Shown here: positions 1 to 8,615 of the stretch, piece by piece
Layout: the number at the start of each line of letters is the position of its first letter
Position numbering within the stretch: the first letter of the stretch is position 1
NCBI GenBank assembly: GCA_003327425.1
Contig: QOQW01000016.1
Coordinates: forward strand, 1-64,000
From: Candidatus Ozemibacter sibiricus
GTDB taxonomy: Bacteria > Muiribacteriota > Ozemobacteria > Ozemobacterales > Ozemobacteraceae
DNA length: 64,000 bases
Direction of reading: 5' to 3'
Made by a program: the position numbers and the translations under genes
Notes under the pieces: generated by a model
Told to the model about the DNA's origin: nothing
What the model saw: the letters and a program-made list of their open reading frames with translations, nothing else
Databases searched by the model: none

Positions 1-87
1 CTCGAACATCGTGGCCAGGTGGGCTTTCCCCAGGAGGTCGAGGGCAAAGCGTTGGCGAAGACAGGTCGTTGGCCGGGCACGGTCCAT
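1..87 (-). CDS. Possible 5' end of an unidentified leftward gene (partial)
   Basis: On the minus strand an ATG at 87 opens a frame of 29 codons that runs off the window edge without a stop. An AAAGG ribosome-binding-like sequence lies about 9 nt upstream. The peptide begins MDRARPTTCLRQRF and is too short to assign to a family. The position fits a gene divergent from the pilin operon at 209. It could equally be a chance open frame. Confidence 0.3.
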   Translation of the reverse strand, partial: MDRARPTTCLRQRFALDLLGKAHLATMFE

Positions 88-114
88 CACCCGCAGCCTT
101 TTTCATCTGTAGGG

Positions 115-143
115 TTGCTAGAGTGTCAGTTTTCTGGTAAATT
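115..143 (+). promoter_or_regulatory. Candidate sigma70-type promoter for the first pilin operon
   Basis: TTGCTA at 115-120 and TAAATT at 138-143 are separated by 17 bp. They lie in a locally AT-rich stretch about 65 bp upstream of the GTG start at 209. Inferred from consensus similarity only. Confidence 0.4.
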
Positions 144-208
144 TGTTCCTTGAAAACTCCGGTGGGAACCCCCTGCCGTGAGCTGGTTGTCAGGGAGGTC
201 AGGGGAGG

Positions 209-2662
209 GTGAGTCGGCGACAGGGAATGGTTCTCGGAATCATTCTCCTCAGCTTGATGATGCTCGCGGTGTTCGTCTTTTCCTATCAATCCATGGTCCG
301 ACAGCAGAACCTGCGGGCGCATCGCGAACAGATCGGCGCCGTCGCCGAGACCCTGGCCGTCAGCGGCTTGAATCTGATCGCCGATCACCTCAATGCAGAT
401 CCAGAGCCCATCTTGATGGCGGGGGCTCCCACTCTGCTGACGCCGGGAACGCCCTCGACCGTCGCGCTGGCTCCTGCCCAATGCGAAGCCTTGCGCGCCG
501 AGCTGGATGATTATTTCCAGAAGCTGACCTTCTTTGCCGTGAAACCGCAATGCACGGAAGTTTCCGTGGTGTTCACCGACATTCTCCCGCTGACGCCCGA
601 TACCACCGCGGCGCAGTTCCAGGGCGGACGAGATCCGGCCGAGAAATCCGGAGAGGCTGTCCTGACCTGCACCGTTTCCTACCAATCCCTGAAGCGGCGA
701 GCCGAAGTGCGTCGGCAGTTCCGGGTGGTCAGCATGGTTCCAGGGCCCTTCGCCCGCTTCACCTTGTTTGTCCCCACGACCCCCAACTACTTCTCCTACA
801 ACGCATTGGGGGTGAACTTCGATGGAACGGTCGATTCGACCTACATCCCGCCTGGCACCACGGTCGGCCCCTTCGCCCCCCTCACGCTGTTCCATGGCTC
901 GGAAACCGCCCCCCTGGACCCGGGGTTCACCGCCCGTCCGCCCACCACGGACCTGTTGCGAGGGTGGGTGTTTCTCGGCCCGAGCCGGGACCCGGTGGCG
1001 ACGGGCCCCGTCCTGTTGAGGATTCCAAGTGGCTACAACAGTGCGGCGGGCGGCCATTTCCTGTTTTCCAAACCGGTCGTGGTGCCGCCTTCGCCGATGG
1101 CCGTCGTGGCTCCGGAGAACATCACCGACCCCACCCATTTCCAACTGCCGCCCGCGGCGCCGCCCGGCGTGCAGGCCATGTTGGGCGGGGTGTATCAGGG
1201 CTTTTTCACCAAAGATCCTGGTCTGGCCAATCCGGCCGCTGGTGCCGCCGGATGGAATCTGTGGCCCGACCTGCTGACCGGGGCCGCCTGGACGCCGGCC
1301 GATCGCTTCCTGTGCGCGAGCAGCTGGCTGTTCCCCTTCGGCGACAAGAACAATGTCTCGCGAACCCTGATGGTCGGCCCGGTTCTGGCGGGCTTTCTCA
1401 AATTCTACTACCTCAAGGAACATCCCCCGTCCGCCACCCCCTGGAAGGGGATCATCAAAGGGGTCCCGCTGGCGACCTACAATCCGACCGATACGATCGC
1501 TATGCTGGCGGCAGGGTCGCCTCCAGCCATCCGCTACCAGGATCTCTTCCGGCAGGCGTTCGGGGGAAAGCCCGGGTACGGCAGTCTGCTGACGGTGATG
1601 CCGACGAACTTCGTGGTAAACCCCGCGGCCAGCCCTCTGACCACCGGCGTCCCCTTCAACATCTTCTTCGATTTCATGGCCTATGACGGGCCGCCGGCTG
1701 CCTATCCCAAGCCATTGTCCTACCAGCCGTCGCCCACCGGCCTGGGCCAGCCGACCGATCCCTATTTCGTTCCCTATCATGATCTCATCAAGGACCAGGC
1801 CGCGGTCGGGGTGCGGGGTCTCCACCCCTATGGACCGCCTGAAGGCGCGGCCTATGCCAACAAGTGGTTCGAGATCCGGTTCAAGGAAGGAGGCACCACC
1901 CCTGACGACATCTATTTCCGAGGCAATCTGGCCAACTTCGACGTGCGGGCCTCGAATCTGATGCAACGGGTGACCCACGTCATCGATCTGGCGTCCTGCA
2001 CCTCGGCTGCCGAAGAGCGCGAGCTTCTCGAGCGCTCGCTGTTCTATCGGGAAACGGCCCTGCCGCCCCTGCCCGCCGATCCGCCAGGGTTGACCGCCGT
2101 CTCGCCACCCCTGACCACGCCCGTGTACCGGTTGCAGAAACGAGGCATTCTGATGATCTTGCGACGCAAAGACGGGGGGGTGAACAACGGTCCGAGCTGG
2201 GGGCCACTCGATCTGCCGGGACCGCTCCTGCTCGACAAGTCGGCCATCCTGATCGTGGGCAATGGCGATGTACGCATTGCCAAGCCCATTCGAAGCCCCG
2301 AGCTGCATGGATGTCCCTATTGGTTGTGTTCGGTCGTTTGCTTGCAGGGCAACATCATCCTGGGGACCACGGAGCAGGTCGATGCCTACCTGACGGCTTT
2401 GGCGCCCGGTACGCCTGGTGGCCGTCTGCTTTCGGCCGGGCCTGGAATCAACCGGATGAATATCGTGGGAGGCCTGGCCATCCGGGAAATGGGGCTGGCC
2501 AACCCACCGACCGGGCAGTCGACGATGGAGCATTTTCCCCAGGGCGGGACCATACGGTACAACCCCCGGTTCAATCCGTCGTTGCCTGCCCAGTATGCGA
2601 TGTCGCGGGTCTTCGTGCTCGAGGAAAAGGCCCGCTCAGTGGTGGTCGGGGGAGGAGATTGA
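209..2662 (+). CDS. Large PilX/GspK-like minor pilin-type protein
   Basis: This 817-residue protein starts at GTG 209, just behind a purine-rich AGGGGAGG stretch. Its first 30 residues look like a PilX/GspK-type prepilin: a short basic leader (MSRRQG), then one hydrophobic helix (VLGIILLSLMMLAVFVF) without the Glu typical of major pilins. The remaining ~780 residues are Pro/Gly-rich, presumably extracytoplasmic, and match no domain I recognise. Family PilX/GspK proteins are usually 150-350 residues, so this one is unusually large. Its TGA is followed 1 nt later by the next gene, and two further prepilin-like genes follow, as in pilV-pilW-pilX or gspI-J-K clusters. A role at the tip or in priming of a type IV pilus or type II-like pseudopilus is inferred. 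An adhesive function for the large domain is possible but not shown. Confidence 0.6.
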   Translation: MSRRQGMVLGIILLSLMMLAVFVFSYQSMVRQQNLRAHREQIGAVAETLAVSGLNLIADHLNADPEPILMAGAPTLLTPGTPSTVALAPAQCEALRAELDDYFQKLTFFAVKPQCTEVSVVFTDILPLTPDTTAAQFQGGRDPAEKSGEAVLTCTVSYQSLKRRAEVRRQFRVVSMVPGPFARFTLFVPTTPNYFSYNALGVNFDGTVDSTYIPPGTTVGPFAPLTLFHGSETAPLDPGFTARPPTTDLLRGWVFLGPSRDPVATGPVLLRIPSGYNSAAGGHFLFSKPVVVPPSPMAVVAPENITDPTHFQLPPAAPPGVQAMLGGVYQGFFTKDPGLANPAAGAAGWNLWPDLLTGAAWTPADRFLCASSWLFPFGDKNNVSRTLMVGPVLAGFLKFYYLKEHPPSATPWKGIIKGVPLATYNPTDTIAMLAAGSPPAIRYQDLFRQAFGGKPGYGSLLTVMPTNFVVNPAASPLTTGVPFNIFFDFMAYDGPPAAYPKPLSYQPSPTGLGQPTDPYFVPYHDLIKDQAAVGVRGLHPYGPPEGAAYANKWFEIRFKEGGTTPDDIYFRGNLANFDVRASNLMQRVTHVIDLASCTSAAEERELLERSLFYRETALPPLPADPPGLTAVSPPLTTPVYRLQKRGILMILRRKDGGVNNGPSWGPLDLPGPLLLDKSAILIVGNGDVRIAKPIRSPELHGCPYWLCSVVCLQGNIILGTTEQVDAYLTALAPGTPGGRLLSAGPGINRMNIVGGLAIREMGLANPPTGQSTMEHFPQGGTIRYNPRFNPSLPAQYAMSRVFVLEEKARSVVVGGGD

Positions 2663-2663
2663 G

Positions 2664-3203
2664 ATGCCGAACTCGCTGATGACGTCTGGACGCCGCGGGT
2701 TCACCATGGTCGAGGTATTCGTGGCGGTGGTCATTCTCATGCTGGCTTTGATGCCATTGTCGACGGTGATCAGTGCCTCGAACCGTACCAGCAATGTTTC
2801 CGTCTATGAAATCATGGCGGTCCATTATGCCGCCGAGCTGGCGGAACAATTGAATCGGCTCTCGCCGACGATGTTGCGGCAGATTCGCCTCCAGACGGGG
2901 AAGGCCTTGCCCGCCCTCCTGGGCGAACCGTCCCTCGTCGCTGCCTTGCAAGATCATTCCTTCACGACCGAGTATGAAGTGCTGGTGCCGGATACCCGGT
3001 TTTCCCTGTTCTTGTCGCCTCTCCATCCCGCATTTACCTTGCGAGAACTGACGGTCGAGCCCTTGCCCGTCCATGTCGCGCCTTCGCTCCTTGGGAAGGG
3101 AAACCTGTGGGCGGTGAAAATCCATCTCGGGTGGAAGATGGCGCCTGGAGATCCTGTGCAGCACAAGGCGGTCTATGGCGTGATCCTTCGGGAGGACGCA
3201 TGA
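2664..3203 (+). CDS. Prepilin-like protein, PilV/GspI type
   Basis: A 179-residue protein with a classical type IV prepilin leader: Arg-rich N-terminus, cleavage site RRG|FTMVE with Glu at mature position 5, then a ~20-residue hydrophobic helix (VFVAVVILMLALMPLSTVIS). A prepilin peptidase would cut after the Gly and N-methylate the Phe; that enzyme is not in this window. A strong GGAGGAG ribosome-binding site (2650-2656) overlaps the end of the upstream gene and fixes the ATG at 2664. The 3' end overlaps the next start in ATGA. Size and operon position suggest a PilV/GspI-like minor pilin. The globular part is not recognisable beyond that. Confidence 0.7.
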   Translation: MPNSLMTSGRRGFTMVEVFVAVVILMLALMPLSTVISASNRTSNVSVYEIMAVHYAAELAEQLNRLSPTMLRQIRLQTGKALPALLGEPSLVAALQDHSFTTEYEVLVPDTRFSLFLSPLHPAFTLRELTVEPLPVHVAPSLLGKGNLWAVKIHLGWKMAPGDPVQHKAVYGVILREDA

Positions 3204-3916
3204 ACAAGTGGGCGCGAACCGACAGGATGTGGCGCAGCATGGACAGATCCGGGGCTTCCCTGGGCTGGAAGGACGGAGGATGGGGCCGGCGAGCCTGGGC
3301 CGGGGGTGTGACCATGGTCGAGGCCCTGGTGATGGTCGTGGTCGGGGTGATTTTGTTGATGGCGATGCAGACGTTCTTCTCCAACACCCTGCGGACCACG
3401 TTGAAGGGCACCGATTCCCTGGAGACGATCCGCGCTGCCAGCGTGTTGCTGAGCCAGTTCGGAAAGGACGTGGCCGCGGCGGGAGCGGTGATCTGCCACG
3501 GCCCGGGCCCCGGGCCGCAAATCGAACGGATTCCGATCGGCGGTTCCTTCTCGCCAGGGGCCATTTCTCTCTGCAACACCATCGAAATGGCGGCCCCGAT
3601 CGGCACCATCACCTATTCCTTCTCTCCGACCGACTCGTATGTCACCAGGCGGGTATCGAGTGCCACGGCCCCCTTGCAGGAGCGGCAATTCGCTTTGCCG
3701 CGACTCAAGGAATTCGGGGTGGCGTATGTCCAGAAGGAGTTCTCGCCATTTACCACCGGTGCGCCTTATCCCGTGCCGCAAAGCCACGTGCTCTTGCGCA
3801 TCAAATTGTCTTCTGACGATCCCCGTTTCCCGGCCCGGGAGCTATCGCTGAGCTCTTTCTTCATCTCGAGCCAGATGAAGGCCACCGATTGGAATTATTA
3901 CGTCAATATCCCTTGA
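3200..3916 (+). CDS. Prepilin-like protein, PilW/GspJ type
   Basis: A 238-residue protein whose start overlaps the previous stop (ATGA) behind GGAGG. A long leader of about 35 residues precedes an atypical cleavage motif, AGG|VTMVEAL, with Val instead of Phe at mature position 1 and Glu at position 5. The hydrophobic helix VMVVVGVILLMAMQTFF follows. The size and the third position in the operon fit PilW/GspJ. Later text such as RIKLSSDDP and the SLSSFFI segment looks like the beta-rich pseudopilin body. It presumably assembles with the two proteins encoded upstream. Function is inferred from the leader and the context. Confidence 0.65.
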   Translation: MNKWARTDRMWRSMDRSGASLGWKDGGWGRRAWAGGVTMVEALVMVVVGVILLMAMQTFFSNTLRTTLKGTDSLETIRAASVLLSQFGKDVAAAGAVICHGPGPGPQIERIPIGGSFSPGAISLCNTIEMAAPIGTITYSFSPTDSYVTRRVSSATAPLQERQFALPRLKEFGVAYVQKEFSPFTTGAPYPVPQSHVLLRIKLSSDDPRFPARELSLSSFFISSQMKATDWNYYVNIP

Positions 3917-3980
3917 TTTCCTTTCATTGGAAAAGCTGAGGAGATCTGGCTCCCAAAAGAAAAAGGTGAGGAGGTTTTTT

Positions 3981-4655
3981 ATGGTTCGCCGAATGTGGAT
4001 GGCGCTTGCCTGTGGCTTGGTAATTTGGGGATTTGTTCTCCCCGCCGCTTGGGCAGGTGTTGATCCTGGGGAGCTTTACCAGGCCATCTACGCCTACAAT
4101 AAAACGCATCAGACCCGTATGGACCCGGTCGATGTCAACACCCTGCTCCAGGAAGGCTTCCTGAGCGTAATCCCGGAAGTATCGGAAGAATGCCGGGTAA
4201 GCTATGTGGATGTTCCTCCTGAGGGCAAACAAATGAAGGTCGCGATCGTTGTCTACGCCAATCCTCCCATCATCAGGGAAGCGATTTTTCCCGGTTGGGG
4301 CTTTGAGGGTGAGATCGCAACACCTCCTGCCAAGGCCCCGGCTTCAGGATCAGCCAATTTCCCCGGATCACTTGGGGGTGTCATGGAATATGTAACTCGT
4401 GTTCCCGAAAAACAGATGGTGCCAGCCACCAGTCCCACTCCAATTGGGAGGTCGAACCAACAGGAGGTCGGTCAAGGGACGATTCGGGTAAGCTTGCCCA
4501 GCAAGGACACGGTCGAAATTCGGTACTATTTCCCCATTTTGCCGAGAATCCAGTCCTGGACCTCATCACGGGAGAAGGCCCCGCTTCCGCAACGTTCCGA
4601 CCGCTTTTCCAAGGAAGTGTTGCCTACTCTCCTCCAGACCAGGCCCTTGAAATAG
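3981..4655 (+). CDS. Exported protein of unknown function
   Basis: This 224-residue protein begins with a clear Sec signal peptide: MVRRM, a hydrophobic core ALACGLVIWGFVLPA, and a likely cut after AWA. GGTGAGGAGG at 3965-3974 sets the ATG at 3981 rather than a TTG 54 nt upstream. The mature part contains a Pro/Ala/Ser-rich middle and a hydrophilic, basic C-terminus. I recognise no domain. It lies 64 nt after the pilin genes on the same strand and may be co-expressed with them, for example as a secreted or periplasmic accessory, but nothing in the sequence proves this. Confidence 0.6.
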   Translation: MVRRMWMALACGLVIWGFVLPAAWAGVDPGELYQAIYAYNKTHQTRMDPVDVNTLLQEGFLSVIPEVSEECRVSYVDVPPEGKQMKVAIVVYANPPIIREAIFPGWGFEGEIATPPAKAPASGSANFPGSLGGVMEYVTRVPEKQMVPATSPTPIGRSNQQEVGQGTIRVSLPSKDTVEIRYYFPILPRIQSWTSSREKAPLPQRSDRFSKEVLPTLLQTRPLK

Positions 4656-4786
4656 CCCCTGTCAGAAGAACCCATCAAACATCATTTATAGAGAAAGTTT
4701 TCACATGTTTTAGCTTTTGTTAGGTGGGCAGGGGGCTCGGTGCGAATTTTCCCTCCCTCTCAGGAGGCCGTCCGGTCCCGGACCAG

Positions 4787-4815
4787 GCCTGGCCGGCCCT
4801 CGGCCGGTTCCAGGC
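4787..4815. terminator. GC-rich hairpin downstream of the first pilin operon
   Basis: GCCTGGCCGGCC (4787-4798) pairs with GGCCGG-tt-CCAGGC (4802-4815) across a 3-nt loop, giving a 12-bp stem with a 2-nt bulge. There is no T-run after it. It lies in a 377-bp gap between the exported protein (ends 4655) and hydC. The rest of the gap holds an AT-rich stretch (4680-4722) and the hydC promoter, and no gene is seen. Terminator function is inferred from position. Confidence 0.35.
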
Positions 4816-4980
4816 GTGTGCCCACTACGAGATGTCCCCATGTTTGAGTCGAGGCCTGAGGGACCTCCTTGTAAAAGACGGCGCTACTGGCCCCCGATGG
4901 TGATCAGGAGACGGGCCCTCCAGGATGGCGAATCGGGCAAAGGGACCCAGTGGCTCTGAGGAGCGGGCGTGCCAAGTCCC

Positions 4981-5010
4981 TTGACAGGTGGTCAAAAAAA
5001 GTGCTTTAAT
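4981..5010 (+). promoter_or_regulatory. Strong sigma70-type promoter for the hyd operon
   Basis: TTGACA (4981-4986, perfect -35) and TTTAAT (5005-5010, near-consensus -10) are separated by 18 bp that includes an A7 run. The predicted start of transcription is near 5017, about 16 nt before the hydC ATG. The 5' leader would therefore be very short, with only a weak AAAGG element upstream of the start codon. Confidence 0.65.
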
Positions 5011-5032
5011 TCACAAAAAGGCTGCGCGAACA

Positions 5033-5518
5033 ATGGCCGATCAGTTTGAAACCGTACGGGGCATCATCGGTCGGTATCACCACGACCGAAGTCGGCTGAT
5101 TCAGGCCATGTATGAGATCCAAGATGCCATGGGGTACATCTCGGATCCAATATTGGCCATGATCGCCGAGGGCTTCGGCATCGCCAAAAGCGAAGTGGCC
5201 GGGGTCGCTACCTTTTACCCCCACTTCCAGTTGAAGGCCAAAGCACGCTTCGTCATACGATGCTGCTCGGGCGTGGTGTGCGAGATCTGCGGGAATGCCG
5301 CGCTCCGGGAGGCAGTTCGCAAGACGCTCCGGATCAAAGAGGGAGAAGCGACCCGGGATGGCATGTTCCTGCTGAAGGTCGGTGGGTGCCTCGGGGCCTG
5401 CGACCAGGCTCCTGCCTTGATGATCAATGAAACCTTATATGGAAAGGTGCGCCCGGAGGACATTCCCGACCTTCTGCAGGGGGTGGCGCGCGGGGCCGCC
5501 ATGGGAGAGAAGTCATGA
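5033..5518 (+). CDS. hydC: [FeFe]-hydrogenase gamma subunit, NuoE-like [2Fe-2S] protein
   Basis: A 161-residue member of the NuoE/24-kDa family: an N-terminal helical part (about 1-70) and a thioredoxin-like [2Fe-2S] domain. The four cluster ligands are recognisable as a C-x4-C pair in CCSGVVC and a C-x3-C pair in GGCLGACDQAP. In NAD-linked multimeric hydrogenases this subunit relays electrons next to the NuoF-like subunit. ATG 5033 is chosen because the family begins close to this point and because the promoter at 4981-5010 lies upstream. A GTG at 4988 would place the start inside the promoter. The stop overlaps the hydB start (ATGA), so the two are translationally coupled. Confidence 0.85.
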   Translation: MADQFETVRGIIGRYHHDRSRLIQAMYEIQDAMGYISDPILAMIAEGFGIAKSEVAGVATFYPHFQLKAKARFVIRCCSGVVCEICGNAALREAVRKTLRIKEGEATRDGMFLLKVGGCLGACDQAPALMINETLYGKVRPEDIPDLLQGVARGAAMGEKS

Positions 5519-6843
5519 GTCCCATGGAGTGCCACCCCTTGCTCGATCATCTGGCCCGGCCTGCCCTCGAAACCTGGGAAGGCTATCGGGCGGCCGGCGG
5601 AGGCAAGGCTTTCGAACGGGCGGTGCGGCACTCGACACCGGAAGCGGTGCGTGCTGATATTCAGGCGTCGGGATTGAAAGGCCGAGGGGGGAGCGCCTTC
5701 CCGACCGGAGAAAAAATGGAAGCCGTGGCGCGGGCGTCGGGCTTCCCTCGCTATGTCGTGATGAATGGAGAAGAAGGGGGGCCCGGCGGGTTCAAAGACC
5801 GGTTTCTGCTCGAGGGCAGTCCCTATCTCATCCTGGAAGGCCTGCTGCTCGCTGGCTACGCCAGCGGGGCGACGCAGGGCCTCTGTGTGGTGCGGCGCAG
5901 CGCTCCAGAGGCGCAGCGCCGCCTGCGCCAGGCGGTTGAAGGCTTGCGAGCAGCCGGCTGGCTGGGGGCGAATATTCTGGGCACCGGGTTCACCTTCGAG
6001 GTGAGCGTCGAGATCGGAGCTGGGGTGTTCTGCTGCGGGGAAGAAACGGCCTTGTTGGAATCTGTTCAAGGGCGACGAGGGTATCCCCGCCCGCGACCGC
6101 CGTATCCTTCCGAGAAGGGATTTCGCGACTGCCCGACGTTGGTGGTCAATGTCGAGACCCTCGCCAATCTGCCTCTGATCATCGACCGAGGCCCGGAGTG
6201 GTTCCGCAGCATCGGTCGGGCCGACGATCCTGGCACACGTCTGTGGGGGGTCAGCGGACATGTTCGGAAGCCGGGAGTGTACGAAGCCCCGATCGGCACC
6301 CCGCTGGCCGAGGTTCTGGCTCAGGCGGGCGGGCCGCGCGAGGGCGAGCGCCTGGCCGCCGTCCTGCCGGGAGGCGCCGTGTCGGCCTTTCTGCCCGCCG
6401 AGGCCCTGGAAACCCCGCTGGCGGCGGATACCCTCGCCGCCCATGGGGGCTGCCTGGGGTCGGGAGCGATCATCGCCTTCTCTGATCGGTGCTGCTTCGT
6501 GCAGGTGGCGCAACGGCTGGCCGCCTTCTTCGAGCAGGAATCGTGCGGCAAATGCACGCCCTGCCGGGAAGGGACGAAAAAACTGCGGGAAGTGCTCGAG
6601 AGCGTGTCCAGCGCCCGGCGCAAGAATGGGGGCGAGCCGCGACGCGGCGTGGGCCGGGAAGTGCCGCCGCCCCGGCCGGGCGAGCTGCTGCCCCTGCTGA
6701 TCGAGACGCTGGCCCGGTCGTCGGCGTGCGGCCTGGGCCGGGCGGCCGGCACCGCGATCGGCAGCGCCCTCCGGTTGTTCCCGGAGGAATTCGCGGCGCA
6801 TTTCCAACGGCACGAGTGCCCCAAACGGATCTGCTGGAGCTGA
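5515..6843 (+). CDS. hydB: [FeFe]-hydrogenase beta subunit, NuoF-like NAD(H)-binding flavoprotein
   Basis: A 442-residue NuoF homologue. FMN/NADH-site motifs are present: GRGGSAFPTG near residue 56 and NGEEGGPGGFKDR near 84. The soluble-ligand-binding region follows, then the 4Fe-4S site ESCGKCTPCREG near 343 with the fourth Cys in SACGLG near 405. It should oxidise or reduce NAD(H) and exchange electrons with HydC and HydA. It consists of the NuoF core only. The N-terminal [2Fe-2S] thioredoxin-like domain and the C-terminal 2x[4Fe-4S] ferredoxin domain of the ~600-residue electron-bifurcating HydB proteins are both absent. A linker after residue 360 is Arg/Pro-rich and lower in similarity. 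The start is coupled to hydC, and hydA begins 4 nt after the stop. Confidence 0.85.
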   Translation: MSPMECHPLLDHLARPALETWEGYRAAGGGKAFERAVRHSTPEAVRADIQASGLKGRGGSAFPTGEKMEAVARASGFPRYVVMNGEEGGPGGFKDRFLLEGSPYLILEGLLLAGYASGATQGLCVVRRSAPEAQRRLRQAVEGLRAAGWLGANILGTGFTFEVSVEIGAGVFCCGEETALLESVQGRRGYPRPRPPYPSEKGFRDCPTLVVNVETLANLPLIIDRGPEWFRSIGRADDPGTRLWGVSGHVRKPGVYEAPIGTPLAEVLAQAGGPREGERLAAVLPGGAVSAFLPAEALETPLAADTLAAHGGCLGSGAIIAFSDRCCFVQVAQRLAAFFEQESCGKCTPCREGTKKLREVLESVSSARRKNGGEPRRGVGREVPPPRPGELLPLLIETLARSSACGLGRAAGTAIGSALRLFPEEFAAHFQRHECPKRICWS

Positions 6844-6847
6844 GCGG

Positions 6848-8599
6848 ATGATGACCGGACGATCGGGAGCCGAGGTGAACCTGGTGCTGAACGGGTTCCC
6901 GTTGCGGGTGCCGGCGGGGACGACCATTCTCGAGGCCGCCCGCCGGATCCATGTCACCCTCCCGCGGTTGTGCTCCCTGCCGGGGCGGGCGCATCACGGC
7001 TCGTGCCGGGTCTGCGTGGTCGAGGTGAAGGGCCGCCACGAGCTGCTGCCAGCCTGCGAGACCGTCGTGACCGAAGGGATGGTGATCGAGACCAACTCGC
7101 CGGTGGTGCGGCGGACGCGCCGCATGCTGGTCGAGCTGCTGCTGGCCAGCCATCCCGAGGACTGCAACACCTGCGACCGCAACCGGCTCTGCGAATTGCG
7201 CCGCCTGGCCCACGAGACCGGCATCCGGACGCGCTACTTCGAGCGGAGCCCCAAAGAGGGTTTCTACCCCGATACCTCCCATCCGTCGATCGTGCGCGAC
7301 CCCAACAAATGCCTGCTGTGCGGTCGGTGCGTCCATATCTGCCGCGAGGTGCAGACGGTCGAGGCCATCGGATTCATGGGGCGGGGGGGGCAGACCCAGG
7401 TGGCCAGCCCGTTCGCGGGCGGTCTGGGGGCTTCGCCCTGCGTCGGATGCGGCCAGTGCGTGCTGGCCTGCCCGGTCGGGGCGTTGCATGAGCAACACGA
7501 CCTCGACGCCATCTGGGATGTCCTGGCCGATCCCGCCAAGACGGTGATCGCCCAGGTGGCGCCCGCCACGCGCGTCTCGCTGGGAGAGGAATTCGACCAC
7601 CCGCCGGGGACGGCGCTGACCGGCCAGATCGTGGCGGCGCTGCGTCGGCTGGGGTTTCGCTATGTGTTCGACACCAGTTTCGCCGCCGATCTGGTAGCCG
7701 TGGAGGAAGGGCACGAGCTGGTCGACCGGCTGCAGGGCGGTGGGCCTCTGCCCTTGATCTCCAGTTGCAGTCCGAGTCTGGTCAAATTCATCGAACACTT
7801 CTACCCGGCGCAGTTGCCCCATCTCTCGGTCTGCAAGTCGCCGCAACAGGCGTTCGGAGCGCTCGCCAAGACCTGGTTCGCCCAGCGCCGGGGTCTCGAT
7901 CCGCACCGGATCGTGGTGATCTCGGTGATGCCCTGCACCGCCAAGAAATATGAGGCGGCCCGCCCCGAAATGAAGCGGAACGGAGTGCCCGACGTGGATT
8001 TCGTCCTGACCAATCGGGAGCTGGCGCGTCTGATTCGCGAAGCCGGGATCGATTTCGCCGCGTTGCCCGAGGAGCCCTTCGATTCCCCGATGGGAAGCGC
8101 TTCGGGGCCCGGTACCCTGTTCGGAACCTCGGGTGGCATGACCGAAGCGACGCTCGAGACGGTGCGCGCGCTGCTCGGCGGCCCGCCGCCCGGCCCCGAA
8201 GAGTACACTCCGCTGCGGGGGCTGAGCGAGGTCAAACGCGCCGCCTTCCGGCTGGGCGATCGGTTGCTGCCGGTGGCGGTGGCCAGCGGTCTGAGCAACG
8301 CCCGCACCCTGCTCGAATCGATCCGGGCCGGGAATCCGGAGGGGCTGGCGTTCATCGAATTGATGGGCTGTCCGGGCGGGTGCGTCGGGGGCGGTGGCCA
8401 ATCGCACGAAGCCTCGTTCGAGGTGCGGTCGATGCGGTCTTCGGCGCTCCATCGCGAGCATCGGGGGCGGCCGATCCGGCGGCCGGCCGACAATCCGGCC
8501 CTGCAGGCCCTCTATGAGGAATTCCTGGGCAAGCCCGGCGGCCTGAAAAGCCGCGATATTCTGTACACCCGCTATTTTCCCCGAAGCAAATACTGGTAG
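6848..8599 (+). CDS. hydA: [FeFe]-hydrogenase catalytic subunit
   Basis: A 583-residue enzyme with the CpI-like order of domains. First comes an N-terminal [2Fe-2S] ferredoxin domain (Cys in RLCSL, CRVC and PACE, residues ~38-75). A His/Cys-ligated [4Fe-4S] site follows (HPEDCNTCDRNRLC, ~101-114), then two ferredoxin-type [4Fe-4S] clusters (CLLCGRCVHIC ~156; CVGCGQCVLACP ~198). The H-cluster domain has L2 MPCTAKKYE (~361) and L3 ELMGCPGGCVGGGGQ (~505). L1 reads SSCSP near 301 instead of TSCCP, with Ser at the position of the second Cys. It catalyses reversible 2H+ + 2e- = H2. With HydB and HydC it forms an NAD(H)-linked trimer. It lacks the extra C-terminal [2Fe-2S] domain of Thermotoga HydA. 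No Tat signal is present, so it is cytoplasmic. Confidence 0.93.
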   Translation: MMTGRSGAEVNLVLNGFPLRVPAGTTILEAARRIHVTLPRLCSLPGRAHHGSCRVCVVEVKGRHELLPACETVVTEGMVIETNSPVVRRTRRMLVELLLASHPEDCNTCDRNRLCELRRLAHETGIRTRYFERSPKEGFYPDTSHPSIVRDPNKCLLCGRCVHICREVQTVEAIGFMGRGGQTQVASPFAGGLGASPCVGCGQCVLACPVGALHEQHDLDAIWDVLADPAKTVIAQVAPATRVSLGEEFDHPPGTALTGQIVAALRRLGFRYVFDTSFAADLVAVEEGHELVDRLQGGGPLPLISSCSPSLVKFIEHFYPAQLPHLSVCKSPQQAFGALAKTWFAQRRGLDPHRIVVISVMPCTAKKYEAARPEMKRNGVPDVDFVLTNRELARLIREAGIDFAALPEEPFDSPMGSASGPGTLFGTSGGMTEATLETVRALLGGPPPGPEEYTPLRGLSEVKRAAFRLGDRLLPVAVASGLSNARTLLESIRAGNPEGLAFIELMGCPGGCVGGGGQSHEASFEVRSMRSSALHREHRGRPIRRPADNPALQALYEEFLGKPGGLKSRDILYTRYFPRSKYW

Positions 8600-8615
8600 C
8601 GCAAGGAGAACCACC

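Noticed and set aside
5033-6843. Reading hydC-hydB as complex I (nuoE-nuoF)
   Set aside because: The genes are fused in one operon with an [FeFe]-hydrogenase catalytic subunit and its maturases, and no other nuo genes are present.
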